The position numbers were made by a program, and so were the translations under genes. From JAEXOD01 sp963663265 (GTDB lineage Bacteria; Bacteroidota; Ignavibacteria; Ignavibacteriales; Melioribacteraceae), in assembly GCA_963663265.2 (NCBI GenBank), contig CAXXXM010000002.1, forward strand, positions 62,001-126,000: 64,000 bases of DNA, written 5' to 3'. The notes beneath the pieces are model-generated. The model saw nothing but the letters and a program-made list of their open reading frames with translations. It did no database searches and had not been told where the DNA came from. Each line of letters starts with the position of its first letter. Positions within the stretch are counted from its first letter, which is position 1. Shown here in pieces: positions 1-8,613 of this stretch.

Positions 1-1188
1 ACCACTATCTCCAATTGATGAAATTGCTAATACAGAAGATAACGAATCCATTTTAATTCCAAACTGAACCCAACTTTTAAGATTTTTTTCATCAATAACC
101 TCTTGTGTAAGTCTATTAACAAAATCAAAATCTTCAATGTTAATATCAAAATTAATGGTTTCTTTATTGCTAAAATTATGTTCTTTTTGGTTAAGATTCA
201 ATTCCGGTACTTTTATTTTTTTATTATTTTTGGTAGAAATTTCAATATCTACCATATTTCCAACATTTTTTAAAACAGGCATAACAATTTTGGCAACAAC
301 ACCTTCTATTTTTCCTGTTTGATAAATAATGGAGTCACTAATAACTCCAAAACTAAGATTATTGTATGTATCATTATTATTAAGGGTTACTTTAACTTTT
401 TCTTTTTTACTATTTGGTCTTGAATGGTTATTTGCAAAATAGTTTGGATCAGCCAAATTTGAGTTAAATTCCACATTTAGTTTATAAACGCTATCTTTTG
501 CAAAAAACAAATAAGAATTTTTAATCGGTTTATCAGAATTTAATTTTGCCTCCACAAAAATCTTTTGAACTTCGGGAGAGATATTTTGAATTTGATATAA
601 ATTTTCGAACTCGTCAAAATTCTTGATGTGTTGATTTTCAAGATAGGTAGAAATATCATAAATTAATGACTCACGTAATAAAACAATTTTAGGATCAACT
701 GCTACAACTTGTTTATCGTTTGTTAAAATTGAAGCATAAACATTGTTTTTGTATGATAATAAAATAGAATCCAACCCTTTTTGCTGTCTATCAGTAAGTT
801 GATAATGCTCAATAAACTTTTGATAGTTTTTTGTATCTTTGTTAAAAACCGCATTTTTAACCTGGAAATTAACTTCATTATTCTCAAGCTTAGCAATTTC
901 TAATACTTTATTTTGATTTTTGTCTATCGGTAAGTTTTGATAAATAGCAAAATTGAATATATCCTCGTTTGTAATTTCAGTTTTCACAAACAAAGGCTGT
1001 AAATTATTAGTATAAAATTTTAATATTTTGTTTTCTATATGATCAACTTTAACAGAATTTTGTTTGAAAATAATCATCAATCCTATTGTAAGTAAAGATA
1101 AACCAATTATATTGCTCCATCTTTTAATATTATTACCCGAATTGTCAACACCTTTATTTTCAAAATTCTTATTGTTAATAGAGGTCAT
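1..1188 (-). CDS. Single-pass membrane protein downstream of an ECF sigma factor; 3' end beyond the window
   Basis: Reading the minus strand from an ATG at 1188 gives 396 codons to position 1 with no stop, so the C-terminus lies outside the window. The start overlaps the end of the sigma-factor gene by 14 bases, which implies translational coupling. Residues about 1-20 are polar and Asn-rich. About 22-39 form one hydrophobic membrane segment (NIIGLSLLTIGLMIIF). The rest is a polar, beta-rich domain, presumably outside the membrane. I do not recognise the family. Position right after an ECF sigma gene, coupling and the N-in single-pass topology fit a cognate anti-sigma or signal-sensing partner. 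That is inference, since I see no zinc-finger (ZAS) Cys/His motif in the N-terminal part. Confidence 0.8.
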   Translation of the reverse strand, partial: MTSINNKNFENKGVDNSGNNIKRWSNIIGLSLLTIGLMIIFKQNSVKVDHIENKILKFYTNNLQPLFVKTEITNEDIFNFAIYQNLPIDKNQNKVLEIAKLENNEVNFQVKNAVFNKDTKNYQKFIEHYQLTDRQQKGLDSILLSYKNNVYASILTNDKQVVAVDPKIVLLRESLIYDISTYLENQHIKNFDEFENLYQIQNISPEVQKIFVEAKLNSDKPIKNSYLFFAKDSVYKLNVEFNSNLADPNYFANNHSRPNSKKEKVKVTLNNNDTYNNLSFGVISDSIIYQTGKIEGVVAKIVMPVLKNVGNMVDIEISTKNNKKIKVPELNLNQKEHNFSNKETINFDINIEDFDFVNRLTQEVIDEKNLKSWVQFGIKMDSLSSVLAISSIGDSG

Positions 1189-1768
1189 TATGATATGGTT
1201 CCAAAATAAATTTTAAAGTTTCACGTGCTCTAAAGATTCTACTTTTGATTGTACCAACTTCACACTCTAATTTTTCGCTTATTTCTTTATAACTTAGTCC
1301 TTCAATATCTCTAAGTATCAAAGGCAATTTAAGCTTTTCAGGCAATTTTTGAATTGCATCATTAACAAGAACAGGAATATCCATATCATGTTGAAAAGAA
1401 CGTGAATGTGGTAAATCTTCTTCTTCTACAGTAACAAAAATACTTCGTACCTTTTTTTTACGTAAAAAATCTCTGCATTTATTAACTGTAATTCTATAAA
1501 GCCAAGTTGTAAACTTTGACTCATATCTAAAATCACGAATGTTATAAAAAACACTTATAAAAACATCCTGTGAAATATCATCAACAGGTTCGCTTTCACC
1601 CAAAGTAAGATAAACTAAATTTCTAACTTTTTCTTTGTGCTTAGTTACAAGCTTTGTAAATGCAGCATCTTTTCCATTATTAAACTCTCTAATAAGATCA
1701 AAATCTTCATTTTCAGAATTTTGGGCATTAGTATTTTTTGATTCCTGAAGAATGTCTTTGTTTTCCAT
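1175..1768 (-). CDS. ECF-type RNA polymerase sigma factor (sigma-70 family, SigW/RpoE-like)
   Basis: 197 residues, normal for an ECF sigma factor. Region 2 spans about 30-105 and has the typical DDISQDVF (63-70) and FTTWLYRI (86-93) core-binding and -10 recognition helices. Region 4 spans about 134-187, with a helix-turn-helix in LSYKEISEKLECEVGTIKSR that reads the -35 element. The first 23 residues are polar and not conserved. No Shine-Dalgarno sequence precedes the ATG. The overlapping downstream membrane-protein gene probably encodes its partner. A sequence resembling an ECF promoter lies immediately upstream, which suggests autoregulation. The inducing signal cannot be told from the sequence. 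Confidence 0.95.
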   Translation of the reverse strand: MENKDILQESKNTNAQNSENEDFDLIREFNNGKDAAFTKLVTKHKEKVRNLVYLTLGESEPVDDISQDVFISVFYNIRDFRYESKFTTWLYRITVNKCRDFLRKKKVRSIFVTVEEEDLPHSRSFQHDMDIPVLVNDAIQKLPEKLKLPLILRDIEGLSYKEISEKLECEVGTIKSRIFRARETLKFILEPYHNDLY

Positions 1769-1775
1769 ATATTAA

Positions 1776-1800
1776 GACGCTTAAATTTTTTTTTGGTTCC
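1776..1800 (-). promoter_or_regulatory. Putative autoregulated ECF promoter
   Basis: On the minus strand GGAACC (1800-1795) is followed 15 bases later by CGTC (1779-1776), with an A-rich spacer between. ECF sigma factors of the RpoE/SigW type commonly read GGAAC-like -35 and CGTC/TCTGA-like -10 boxes at this spacing. The sigma-factor ATG at 1768 is only 7 bases past the CGTC box, so the transcript would have almost no leader. That fits the lack of a ribosome binding site. Assignment rests on motif match alone. Confidence 0.5.
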
Positions 1801-1948
1801 AATACTAAATTACAAATAAACTTTCTTTTTTCATAATAATTATATAACTTAAGGCGAAATTTTAATAAAAATAAATTCTATTTATAAATAATTATTTTTA
1901 TATTAATAGTAAAGAATTAAAAACTTTCGTAATATCATAGAGGAATCA

Positions 1949-2290
1949 ATGAAAATTAAGACTGTAGAAAAGTACAATGCCATTGTTTTAGAATTAAAAG
2001 GCAATGTTATGGGTGGACCTGATTCACAAGATTTCAATAATGTAATTCACAAATTAGTTGAAGAAGGGAAAAAAAATGTAATTGTTGATTTAGCCGATGT
2101 TAAATTCATGAACAGTTCTGGTTTAGGAATGTTAATTACAGGATTTACGACGATGAAAAATAGTGGCGGTTTCTTAAAATTAGCAAACGCTACAGAAAAA
2201 ATTAACAGCTTATTAATAATAACAAAGTTAATTACAATTTTCGAACACCATAATTCAGTTGATGAAGCTGTAAAAAGTTTCGAAGCATAA
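1949..2290 (+). CDS. STAS-domain anti-sigma factor antagonist (SpoIIAA/RsbV-like)
   Basis: 113 residues forming one STAS domain. The strand-helix core contains VIVDLADVKFMNSSGLGML; Ser57, just before the Gly of SSGLG, matches the serine phosphorylated in SpoIIAA/RsbV. The usual Asp two residues earlier is Asn55. Such proteins bind anti-sigma kinases in partner-switching systems and are inactivated by phosphorylation. No RsbW-like kinase or PP2C phosphatase gene is adjacent, so partners must be elsewhere. An AGAGGA ribosome binding site precedes the ATG. The gene is divergent from the ECF sigma gene and ends at a strong hairpin terminator. Confidence 0.92.
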   Translation: MKIKTVEKYNAIVLELKGNVMGGPDSQDFNNVIHKLVEEGKKNVIVDLADVKFMNSSGLGMLITGFTTMKNSGGFLKLANATEKINSLLIITKLITIFEHHNSVDEAVKSFEA

Positions 2291-2305
2291 TAAATTTTAA
2301 TTTTT

Positions 2306-2362
2306 GCTATCTGAAGTTAAAACTAAATTAGTTGGTTCCTACTAACTTCAGGTAGCTTATTT
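2306..2362 (+). terminator. Rho-independent terminator after the STAS gene
   Basis: A 14-bp stem pairs 2306-2319 (GCTATCTGAAGTTA) with 2343-2356, with one G:U pair; the loop carries a smaller inner stem (AACTAA/TTAGTT). A T-rich tail follows. Confidence 0.75.
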
Positions 2363-2396
2363 TACCCTTCCCGGATAAATTTTAATTGGAGAATTT

Positions 2397-3668
2397 ATGA
2401 GCGTTGCAATTCTTGTCGGCAGCCAATGGGGTGACGAAGGAAAAGGAAAGATTGTTGATATTTTAAGTGATAAATATAAAGTAGTTGCTCGCTATCAAGG
2501 CGGTGCTAATGCCGGTCATACAATAAAAATTGGCAGCCAACAATTTGTGCTGCATCTTATTCCTTCCGGTATCTTACGCGATGATGTTTTATGTGTTATT
2601 GGTAATGGTGTTGTAATTGACCCAAAAGCACTTTTAGATGAAATCAAATTCTTAAACGATAACAATATTTCTACAAAAGGAAGATTGTTCATCAGTCATA
2701 ATGCACATTTAATTATGCCATACCATAAATTGTTAGATTCTATTAATGAAAGTGGAACTACAAAAATTGGTACCACAGGAAGAGGTATTGGTCCCTGTTA
2801 TATTGATAAAGCTGCTCGTAAAGGGATAAGAATTGTTGATTTATTAAACAAAAAAGTTTTAGAAGAAAAAATACGTCAAAATATTACCGAAAAAAACGAC
2901 TTGTTAAAGAAAGTATACAATAACGATGGACTTAATGTTGATGAAATAATTAAAGAATATTTATCATTTGATGCAGAGATTGACGAATATGTTAAAGATA
3001 CTTCATCATTATTAAATACTTTGATTAAAGAAGGTAGAACAGTTCTGTTTGAAGGAGCACAAGGGGCTTTATTAGATGTTGATTTTGGAACTTACCCTTA
3101 TGTTACTTCTTCAAATCCAACAAGTGGTGGAGCCTGCACCGGAACTGGTGTTCCTCCAACCAGAATTAACAAAGTTATTGGAATTGTTAAAGCTTATACT
3201 ACTCGTGTTGGTAATGGTCCTTTCCCTACTGAATTACTTGATGAAACCGGTGACAACTTAAGAAATTGGGGAGCTGAATTTGGTGCTACTACTGGCCGCC
3301 CAAGAAGATGTGGATGGTTAGATGCTTTTTTATTAAGTTATTCTTGCCAAATTAATGGGATTATTGAAGCTGCAATTACTAAATTAGATGTTTTAAGTAA
3401 TTTGGATGAGATTAAAGTTTGTGTCGGCTACAATCATAATGGACGTTTGTTAAAATATTTCCCAACAGATATAGACGTATTAAACAATGTTGATCCAATT
3501 TATAGAGCTTTCCCCGGTTGGAAAACTGACATCTCTAATGCTAAAGAATTTTCCCAATTACCTGCTGAAGCTCAAGAATACTTGTCTTTTATTAGCGAAT
3601 TTTGCGGATTTAAAAATGTTATTATTTCTGTTGGTCCTGATAGAGAACAGACAATAATTATAAAATAA
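2397..3668 (+). CDS. purA: Adenylosuccinate synthetase
   Basis: Joins IMP and L-aspartate using GTP to form adenylosuccinate, the first committed step of AMP synthesis, in the cytosol. 423 residues, the normal length. The N-terminal GTP loop reads GSQWGDEGKGK; Asp13 and His41 (ANAGHT) sit at the positions of the catalytic pair in the E. coli enzyme. The signature GIGPCYIDKAARKGIR and the TGRPRRCGWLDA segment are also present. A GGAG ribosome binding site lies 6 bases before the ATG. It sits between two terminators and is therefore probably a single transcription unit. No purine riboswitch is visible upstream. Confidence 0.98.
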   Translation: MSVAILVGSQWGDEGKGKIVDILSDKYKVVARYQGGANAGHTIKIGSQQFVLHLIPSGILRDDVLCVIGNGVVIDPKALLDEIKFLNDNNISTKGRLFISHNAHLIMPYHKLLDSINESGTTKIGTTGRGIGPCYIDKAARKGIRIVDLLNKKVLEEKIRQNITEKNDLLKKVYNNDGLNVDEIIKEYLSFDAEIDEYVKDTSSLLNTLIKEGRTVLFEGAQGALLDVDFGTYPYVTSSNPTSGGACTGTGVPPTRINKVIGIVKAYTTRVGNGPFPTELLDETGDNLRNWGAEFGATTGRPRRCGWLDAFLLSYSCQINGIIEAAITKLDVLSNLDEIKVCVGYNHNGRLLKYFPTDIDVLNNVDPIYRAFPGWKTDISNAKEFSQLPAEAQEYLSFISEFCGFKNVIISVGPDREQTIIIK

Positions 3669-3692
3669 AAATTGATTATATGTTTTTTTTTG

Positions 3693-3722
3693 AAGCCGAT
3701 AAACTTTTTATCGGCTTTTTCT
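3693..3722 (+). terminator. Rho-independent terminator after purA
   Basis: A perfect 11-bp stem pairs 3693-3703 (AAGCCGATAAA) with 3707-3717, loop CTT, followed by a T run. Confidence 0.9.
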
Positions 3723-3857
3723 ATTTTAAAAACAAAAAGTATCTTTTTATTCTTCTAATATCGTTTGCATAACAATATTAATAAAAGCTTTTTAATTACA
3801 TCTAATCTTCATACTTATTATATTTAAATATGATTTTTAATTAAATGAGGTACTATT

Positions 3858-5693
3858 TTGAGAAAACTGATTATTACTGTTATATTTTGGGCTTCGATAC
3901 TTTATGGGCAGAATTTTAGTATTAAATATAATAACTTAGGTGATATTAATGGGCTGAAAATGTTTAATGATTCTGTTTATATTTTCGGCAAACTTACTCC
4001 GGCTGATGCCGAATTATATATTAATGGGGAAAAAATTCCTACTTTTGAAAAAGGTGGATTTATTGCATATACTAAGGTTGAAGTTACCAACGAAACAAAC
4101 GATAAAGGTTTGACAAAGGGAATAATTAGAGCTAAGATAAAAAAGGAAAATGATTTTAAAGAGTTTGAAAATATTGTTTGGGTTAAACCACCCCGTAAAA
4201 CAATGATTTTTAAGGATAAACCGGAAATAGACGAATTAACGTTAACCCCTAACGAAGATTACAATGTAAAAGAAGGAATGCAAATAAACATTGAGTTTTT
4301 TGGAACAGCAGGTTGCGATGCCTCATTTACTATTGAGGGAATTAACAAAACTTTTTCAATGGTTGAAACAACTTTTATTAATAATCACTTTTGGGGCGAT
4401 GGTGCATTTGGTAAAGGTTTTACAACTGAAGGAGAAAAAATTGCGGGTTATTACACAGGTTGCTTTTTTGTTAATGAAAATATGAAAAATGCAAAAATTA
4501 CTGTTAAACTAACTGTACAAAAAAATGGAAAACCCATAACAACAACTGCCGAAGCGAATGGGAAAATTAATTGCTATTCAAAAGATTATTATCAAATTGG
4601 TTTAGTTAAAGAAGATCCCAATTTGGTAATTGGAAGAAGCCAACCCGGCATGGGTTATGTTATGTTTTTACAGGAAGATATTAAACTTAAAATAATTGGA
4701 TCTATTGGAAATTATTATCAAGCTGAATTAACTAATAATAAATCTATTTATGTTGGCAAAAGCAGCATAACCCTATTACCAGTCGGTACTCCTCCTGTTA
4801 AAAATTCCATTCAAGTAATTCGCACCGAAAATACTGGTGAATTTACCGAAGTTCAATTTGGATTTATTGATAGAGTACCTGTTGAAATCAGACAATCTAA
4901 TTTTCCAAACAAATACGAACTATATTTTTTTAACACCTCAATTAATATTGATTGGATTAGATTTGATCCAAAAGATTCTTTGGTTAAAGAAATTAAACAT
5001 TATCAAGAAAATGATGATTTAATGAAAGTTGAAATAGTTTTAAATGAAAAAGCTCATTGGGGGTATTATTCAGAATATGATGGAACTGACTTTAAACTTA
5101 GAATAAAACATCCTGTAACATTAACTTCAAATCCTTTAGAAGGAAAAATAATATCTATTGACCCGGGACATAGTCCGGAATCTGGAGCTGCTGGACCTTA
5201 CGGAACTGTTGAAAAAATAGTTAATCATGAGTTATCAGTTAAATTAAAAAATCGACTTGAAAAAGAAGGGGCAAAAGTTTATTTAACACGTCCAAATGTT
5301 GAAGATAAATTAGATTTAAGAGATAGAAGAGAAAAAGTTGTTTCTTTTAAGCCGGATATTTCAATTAGTATGCACAATAATGCTGTCCCTCAAAACATGG
5401 ATCCGACAATTTATAATGGATACTCAACTTATTATTATTATCCACAAGCTGCTCCTTTAGCTGAAATGATAAACAATGAATTTAGTAAACGCTTCGAATT
5501 TAGAAATCATGGATTATATTGCAACAATTTATATATGTGCAGAATTACTGAAACTATTGCTGTTCTTGTTGAACCATTCTTTATTATTAATCCTGATCAG
5601 GAATTATTACTTATGAGTGATGAATATCAAAATAAAGTTATAGATTCAATTACTGAAGCTTTCAAAAAATATTTTAAGGAATACAGCAAATGA
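3858..5693 (+). CDS. Secreted N-acetylmuramoyl-L-alanine amidase (Amidase_3) with long N-terminal region
   Basis: 611 residues; cleaves the amide bond between MurNAc and L-Ala of peptidoglycan, acting in the periplasm. A signal peptide (about 1-18, ending YGQ) is followed by a large region with beta-rich segments; about 318-420 looks AMIN-like. The catalytic Amidase_3 domain fills about 428-605 and shows the zinc ligands: His438 in DPGHS, Glu452, His506 in SMHNN, and the catalytic Glu572 in LVEPFF. The start is TTG with an ATGAGG-type ribosome binding site 7 bases upstream. The only nearby ATG, at 3845, is in another frame. It overlaps the next kinase gene by 4 bases (ATGA), so the two are co-translated. 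Confidence 0.93.
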   Translation: MRKLIITVIFWASILYGQNFSIKYNNLGDINGLKMFNDSVYIFGKLTPADAELYINGEKIPTFEKGGFIAYTKVEVTNETNDKGLTKGIIRAKIKKENDFKEFENIVWVKPPRKTMIFKDKPEIDELTLTPNEDYNVKEGMQINIEFFGTAGCDASFTIEGINKTFSMVETTFINNHFWGDGAFGKGFTTEGEKIAGYYTGCFFVNENMKNAKITVKLTVQKNGKPITTTAEANGKINCYSKDYYQIGLVKEDPNLVIGRSQPGMGYVMFLQEDIKLKIIGSIGNYYQAELTNNKSIYVGKSSITLLPVGTPPVKNSIQVIRTENTGEFTEVQFGFIDRVPVEIRQSNFPNKYELYFFNTSINIDWIRFDPKDSLVKEIKHYQENDDLMKVEIVLNEKAHWGYYSEYDGTDFKLRIKHPVTLTSNPLEGKIISIDPGHSPESGAAGPYGTVEKIVNHELSVKLKNRLEKEGAKVYLTRPNVEDKLDLRDRREKVVSFKPDISISMHNNAVPQNMDPTIYNGYSTYYYYPQAAPLAEMINNEFSKRFEFRNHGLYCNNLYMCRITETIAVLVEPFFIINPDQELLLMSDEYQNKVIDSITEAFKKYFKEYSK

Positions 5694-6898
5694 AAATGAG
5701 CGGGGGTCCTGCATCGTTTTATATAAAACTTATGTTACTTTCAATGGCAATATTAATTGCTGTTGGTACTTTATTATATACACAAAACTTAGTAACTAAA
5801 TTACAAAATAGAGAACGAGAGACTGTTGAGCTTTATGCAAAAAGTTTTGAATACATTGCTCAACTTGAGGACTCCCCAAGTGATTTAACATTTATATTTG
5901 AAAACATAATTCAACGAATTGATTTTCCACTTATTCTTACCGATTCAAATGACGAGGTAGATATTTCGGGCATTGGCGGGGGTATTAGAAATTTAGAGAT
6001 TGATTCTACATTATCAAAAGATGATAAATTAAAGTTTATCAAAGCCAATATTGTTGAACTTCGCTCCATTCACGAACCATTGGTAATTAAATACCATGAT
6101 TCCTTAGTACTTGGCAAAATTTATTATGGAGATTCTGATTTAGTTAAAAATTTACGCTATTATCCATATTTACAAATTTTAGTTGCAATTCTGTTTATTG
6201 CCTTAGCTTATTTTGGATTTAGTTATTTAAAAAGAAGTGAACAAAGCAACATTTGGGTTGGAATGTCAAAAGAAACAGCTCATCAATTAGGTACACCCAT
6301 TTCTTCATTGATGGGTTGGACTGAATTAATCAAGATGAATTATCAAAATCCTGATAAAGTTTTAGATGCAACCGCTGAAATTGATAATGATTTAGCAAGA
6401 TTAAATAAAATTGCTAATAGATTTTCTAAAATAGGTTCCAAACCGGAATTAAAAGCAGAAAATATTGAGGATGTTTTACAAAAAACCATCAATTATTTTA
6501 ATAAACGCTTGCCTCAGACAAGAAAAAACGTTACTCTTTCTATTAAATGCCCACAAAAACTGATTGTGATGTTAAATAAAGAATTATTTGAATGGGTAAT
6601 TGAAAACTTAATTAAAAATGCTTTAGATGCCATTGAATCAAAAGAAGGAAAAATTTCGTTTATTGTTGTTGATACTATAAAGTTTATTGATATTGAAGTA
6701 ATTGACAATGGGAAAGGTATTGACTTAAAAAGACGTAAAGATATATTCCGCCCAGGTTATAGCACCAAACGACGCGGCTGGGGTTTAGGTTTAAGTCTTT
6801 CCAAAAGAATTGTTGAAGATTATCATCATGGCAAAATTTTTGTAAGTCACTCAATAATTAACTCCGGTACTACTTTTAAAATTTTATTACCAAAGTAA
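5690..6898 (+). CDS. Membrane sensor histidine kinase
   Basis: 402 residues. Two membrane segments (about 11-31 and 159-178) enclose a periplasmic sensor domain of about 125 residues that I do not recognise. The kinase core follows directly without a HAMP domain. The phosphoacceptor is His198 in ETAHQLGTPISSL. The N box is ENLIKNALDAIE, the G1 box DNGKGID, and the G2 region GWGLGLSLSKRIVEDYHHGK. No response regulator is adjacent. The 4-base overlap with the amidase gene suggests the kinase monitors cell-wall or envelope state, which is inference from the operon only. Confidence 0.93.
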   Translation: MKMSGGPASFYIKLMLLSMAILIAVGTLLYTQNLVTKLQNRERETVELYAKSFEYIAQLEDSPSDLTFIFENIIQRIDFPLILTDSNDEVDISGIGGGIRNLEIDSTLSKDDKLKFIKANIVELRSIHEPLVIKYHDSLVLGKIYYGDSDLVKNLRYYPYLQILVAILFIALAYFGFSYLKRSEQSNIWVGMSKETAHQLGTPISSLMGWTELIKMNYQNPDKVLDATAEIDNDLARLNKIANRFSKIGSKPELKAENIEDVLQKTINYFNKRLPQTRKNVTLSIKCPQKLIVMLNKELFEWVIENLIKNALDAIESKEGKISFIVVDTIKFIDIEVIDNGKGIDLKRRKDIFRPGYSTKRRGWGLGLSLSKRIVEDYHHGKIFVSHSIINSGTTFKILLPK

Positions 6899-6901
6899 TT
6901 A

Positions 6902-6950
6902 AGTGACAAGTAACATGTGACAAGTGACGCAAGAAGTCACAAGTGACGTG
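6902..6950. repeat. Degenerate GTGAC-type short repeats
   Basis: Repeated units such as AGTGACAAGTAAC and GTGACAAGTGACG. The reverse orientation occurs at 7598-7624 (GTCACTCGTCAC and variants), so region A is loosely bracketed by inverted copies. A related stretch lies at 56458-56487 in region C. Confidence 0.65.
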
Positions 6951-6971
6951 TTTGTTGCAAAACACAAAAAC

Positions 6972-7020
6972 TTTGTCTGAACGAGGATTTGGGTGGATTT
7001 AATAGATTTTTGGGATTAAA
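6972..7020. repeat. GGATTT/GGATTA direct-repeat module, copy 1
   Basis: Begins TTTGTCTGAACGAGGATTT and ends TTTTTGGGATTAAA. Internally it is a series of degenerate GGATTT-like units. The same module recurs at 14045-14092, 56546-56591, 56780-56826, 57488-57538 and 57948-57998. Confidence 0.75.
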
Positions 7021-7105
7021 AATTAAAATATTGGAAACTTGAGACTGGAAACTGGAAACTTGCTTGAGTGAATGGTGATTTGTAATTGGTAATTAGTATA
7101 AAAAA

Positions 7106-7457
7106 GCCATTACATCGTAATGGCACTGGTTGTAAAAAACGGACCACCTAACATTCCCCACTCCAGAGTGAGTGGGAATGGTTGTTAAATTTTAGATTAA
7201 AACACTTCAATTGCACCCAATTATTTTGCATTTTGATTGCAGAGCAATCACACGTCGTTAAGCACAAATCCCAAATACTCCCCAACTCCAGAGGAGTTGA
7301 ATCTCTGTAACCACGTAAACAAAATATAATACGAGTTGCGGAGCTGCTCCATATTTATTTACGTATTAGATTATAATATTGAATCGGTGTCGCTCCTAAC
7401 GGAGCTTTTATTAGCGGGAAGCTTGTTTTACTATTGAGGTTTCGACCCTAAAGGGTC
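7106..7457. repeat. Cluster of short perfect hairpins (region A)
   Basis: Stem pairs read directly: 7106-7124 GCCATTAC/GTAATGGC, loop ATC; 7152-7180 CATTC(C)CCACTC/GAGTGGGAATG; 7235-7249 GATTGC/GCAATC, loop AGA; 7283-7299 CAACTCC/GGAGTTG, loop AGA; 7340-7350 GGAG/CTCC; 7392-7405 GCTCC/GGAGC; 7444-7457 GACCCT/AGGGTC. The first three also occur, with similar flanks, in region C, and the third in region B. Confidence 0.8.
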
Positions 7458-7597
7458 TGGTGAGGTAAAGAATTTAATAATTTTGTATATTATACATTAT
7501 CCCTTCATAATATATTGTAAAAATCAAAACAAGTGAATTGATTAAATTCGTCCCCCTTTTAATACTTATCAATAACTATTAACCTCATCTGCTTTTT

Positions 7598-7697
7598 GTC
7601 ACTCGTCACTACGTCACCCGTTACTTTTTTGATTGCAGAGCAATCACACATCGTTAACCACAAACCCATATATTTCCCCACGACTTCAGACGAAGTC
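7598..7697. repeat. Inverted GTGAC repeats plus two hairpins
   Basis: 7598-7624 holds GTCAC-type units in the reverse orientation to those at 6902-6950. 7631-7645 is a second GATTGC/GCAATC hairpin (loop AGA), with the downstream flank CACA..TCGTTAA shared by the other copies. 7682-7697 is GACTTC/GAAGTC with a 4-base loop, followed on the plus strand by a T run. Confidence 0.7.
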
Positions 7698-7713
7698 TAT
7701 TTTTTTATTAATA

Positions 7714-8604
7714 TTACCCCTGACTATTTTCAACAGCAAATTTTGTAAAAACTTTATTATAAAACATATCGCCCAAATAAAGTATTATTGCAAGCCAAAT
7801 AAAAATTAGACCTGTTGTTTTGGCTTCTGTTAAAACTTCACCATACATTAATGTCCCAATAAAAAATATGATTGTTGGATAAATAAACTGCAACATACCA
7901 ATAATTGTAAGATCTGTTTCTCGGGCACCGGCTATAAAAGCAATTAATGGCAAGGCAGTAATTATACCGGCTCCAATAAAGAATAGAAGAGTAACAAAAT
8001 CAAAACTGCCATGCAAGCCGGTAGAAGGTTGAAAGAACATATAAATTAACGCCGGAAACGATAAAACAAAAGTTTCAAAAGCTAACCCTTGATGAGAATT
8101 TAATGGGGATTTTTTTCTTAAAAAGCTATAAGTGCCCCATGTAAAAGCTAAAAATAGAGCAATAAAAGGAACTTGCCCATAATATAAAATCATAACTAAG
8201 ACACCCAAAAAGGCAATGCCAATAGCTATCCACTGTAGAATACGTAATTTTTCTTTAAGAAAGACAACTCCGTATAACATAATTACAAGCGGGCAAATAA
8301 AATAACCTAAACTTGTTTCAATTATAAAATTATTGTTTACAGCCCAAACATATCCAAACCAATTACTTCCTATTAGTAGAGCAGGAACTACCATTGTTGA
8401 AAGTTTATTTGCTTTGACATTTTTAATAAAACCTTTGAGTTCTTTTTTACTCAACAATACAAAGAGCAAAAAAACAAAAGCCCAAAAAATTCTGTTAGCA
8501 ACAATTAAAGCAGGATCAATATGTTTCAACATCTTCCAATAAATAGGGTGTATTCCCCAAAACAAATATGCTCCAATAACTAAAAGCAAACCTTTATTTT
8601 TCAA
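7714..8604 (-). CDS. rarD: RarD-type EamA family transporter
   Basis: 296 residues with about ten hydrophobic segments in two EamA repeats. The N-terminal pattern GAYLFWGIHPIYWKML followed by ANRIFWAF matches the RarD branch of the drug/metabolite transporter superfamily. It would act as an inner-membrane exporter; the substrate is unknown. The start is TTG at 8604 with an AAAGGTG ribosome binding site that overlaps the end of the acetyltransferase gene. It is the last gene of a four-gene operon behind a MocR regulator, so the exported compound is likely an amine or amino-acid derivative handled by the neighbours (inference). Confidence 0.88.
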   Translation of the reverse strand: MKNKGLLLVIGAYLFWGIHPIYWKMLKHIDPALIVANRIFWAFVFLLFVLLSKKELKGFIKNVKANKLSTMVVPALLIGSNWFGYVWAVNNNFIIETSLGYFICPLVIMLYGVVFLKEKLRILQWIAIGIAFLGVLVMILYYGQVPFIALFLAFTWGTYSFLRKKSPLNSHQGLAFETFVLSFPALIYMFFQPSTGLHGSFDFVTLLFFIGAGIITALPLIAFIAGARETDLTIIGMLQFIYPTIIFFIGTLMYGEVLTEAKTTGLIFIWLAIILYLGDMFYNKVFTKFAVENSQG

Positions 8605-8613
8605 TTAACACCT

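Larger units (their letters stand above)
6899..7713. other. Gene-free hairpin-rich region A
   Basis: 815 bases without a supportable gene. It contains clustered GTGAC-type repeats near both sides (6902-6950 forward, 7598-7624 in the reverse orientation), one GGATTT/GGATTA direct-repeat module, and at least nine short hairpins, several of which recur in regions B and C. No terminator with a clear T tail was found for the kinase gene upstream. Confidence 0.8.

Noticed and set aside
3076..3261. Second gene inside purA
   Set aside because: A shadow frame of the purA coding sequence; the same applies to the other short frames inside real genes.
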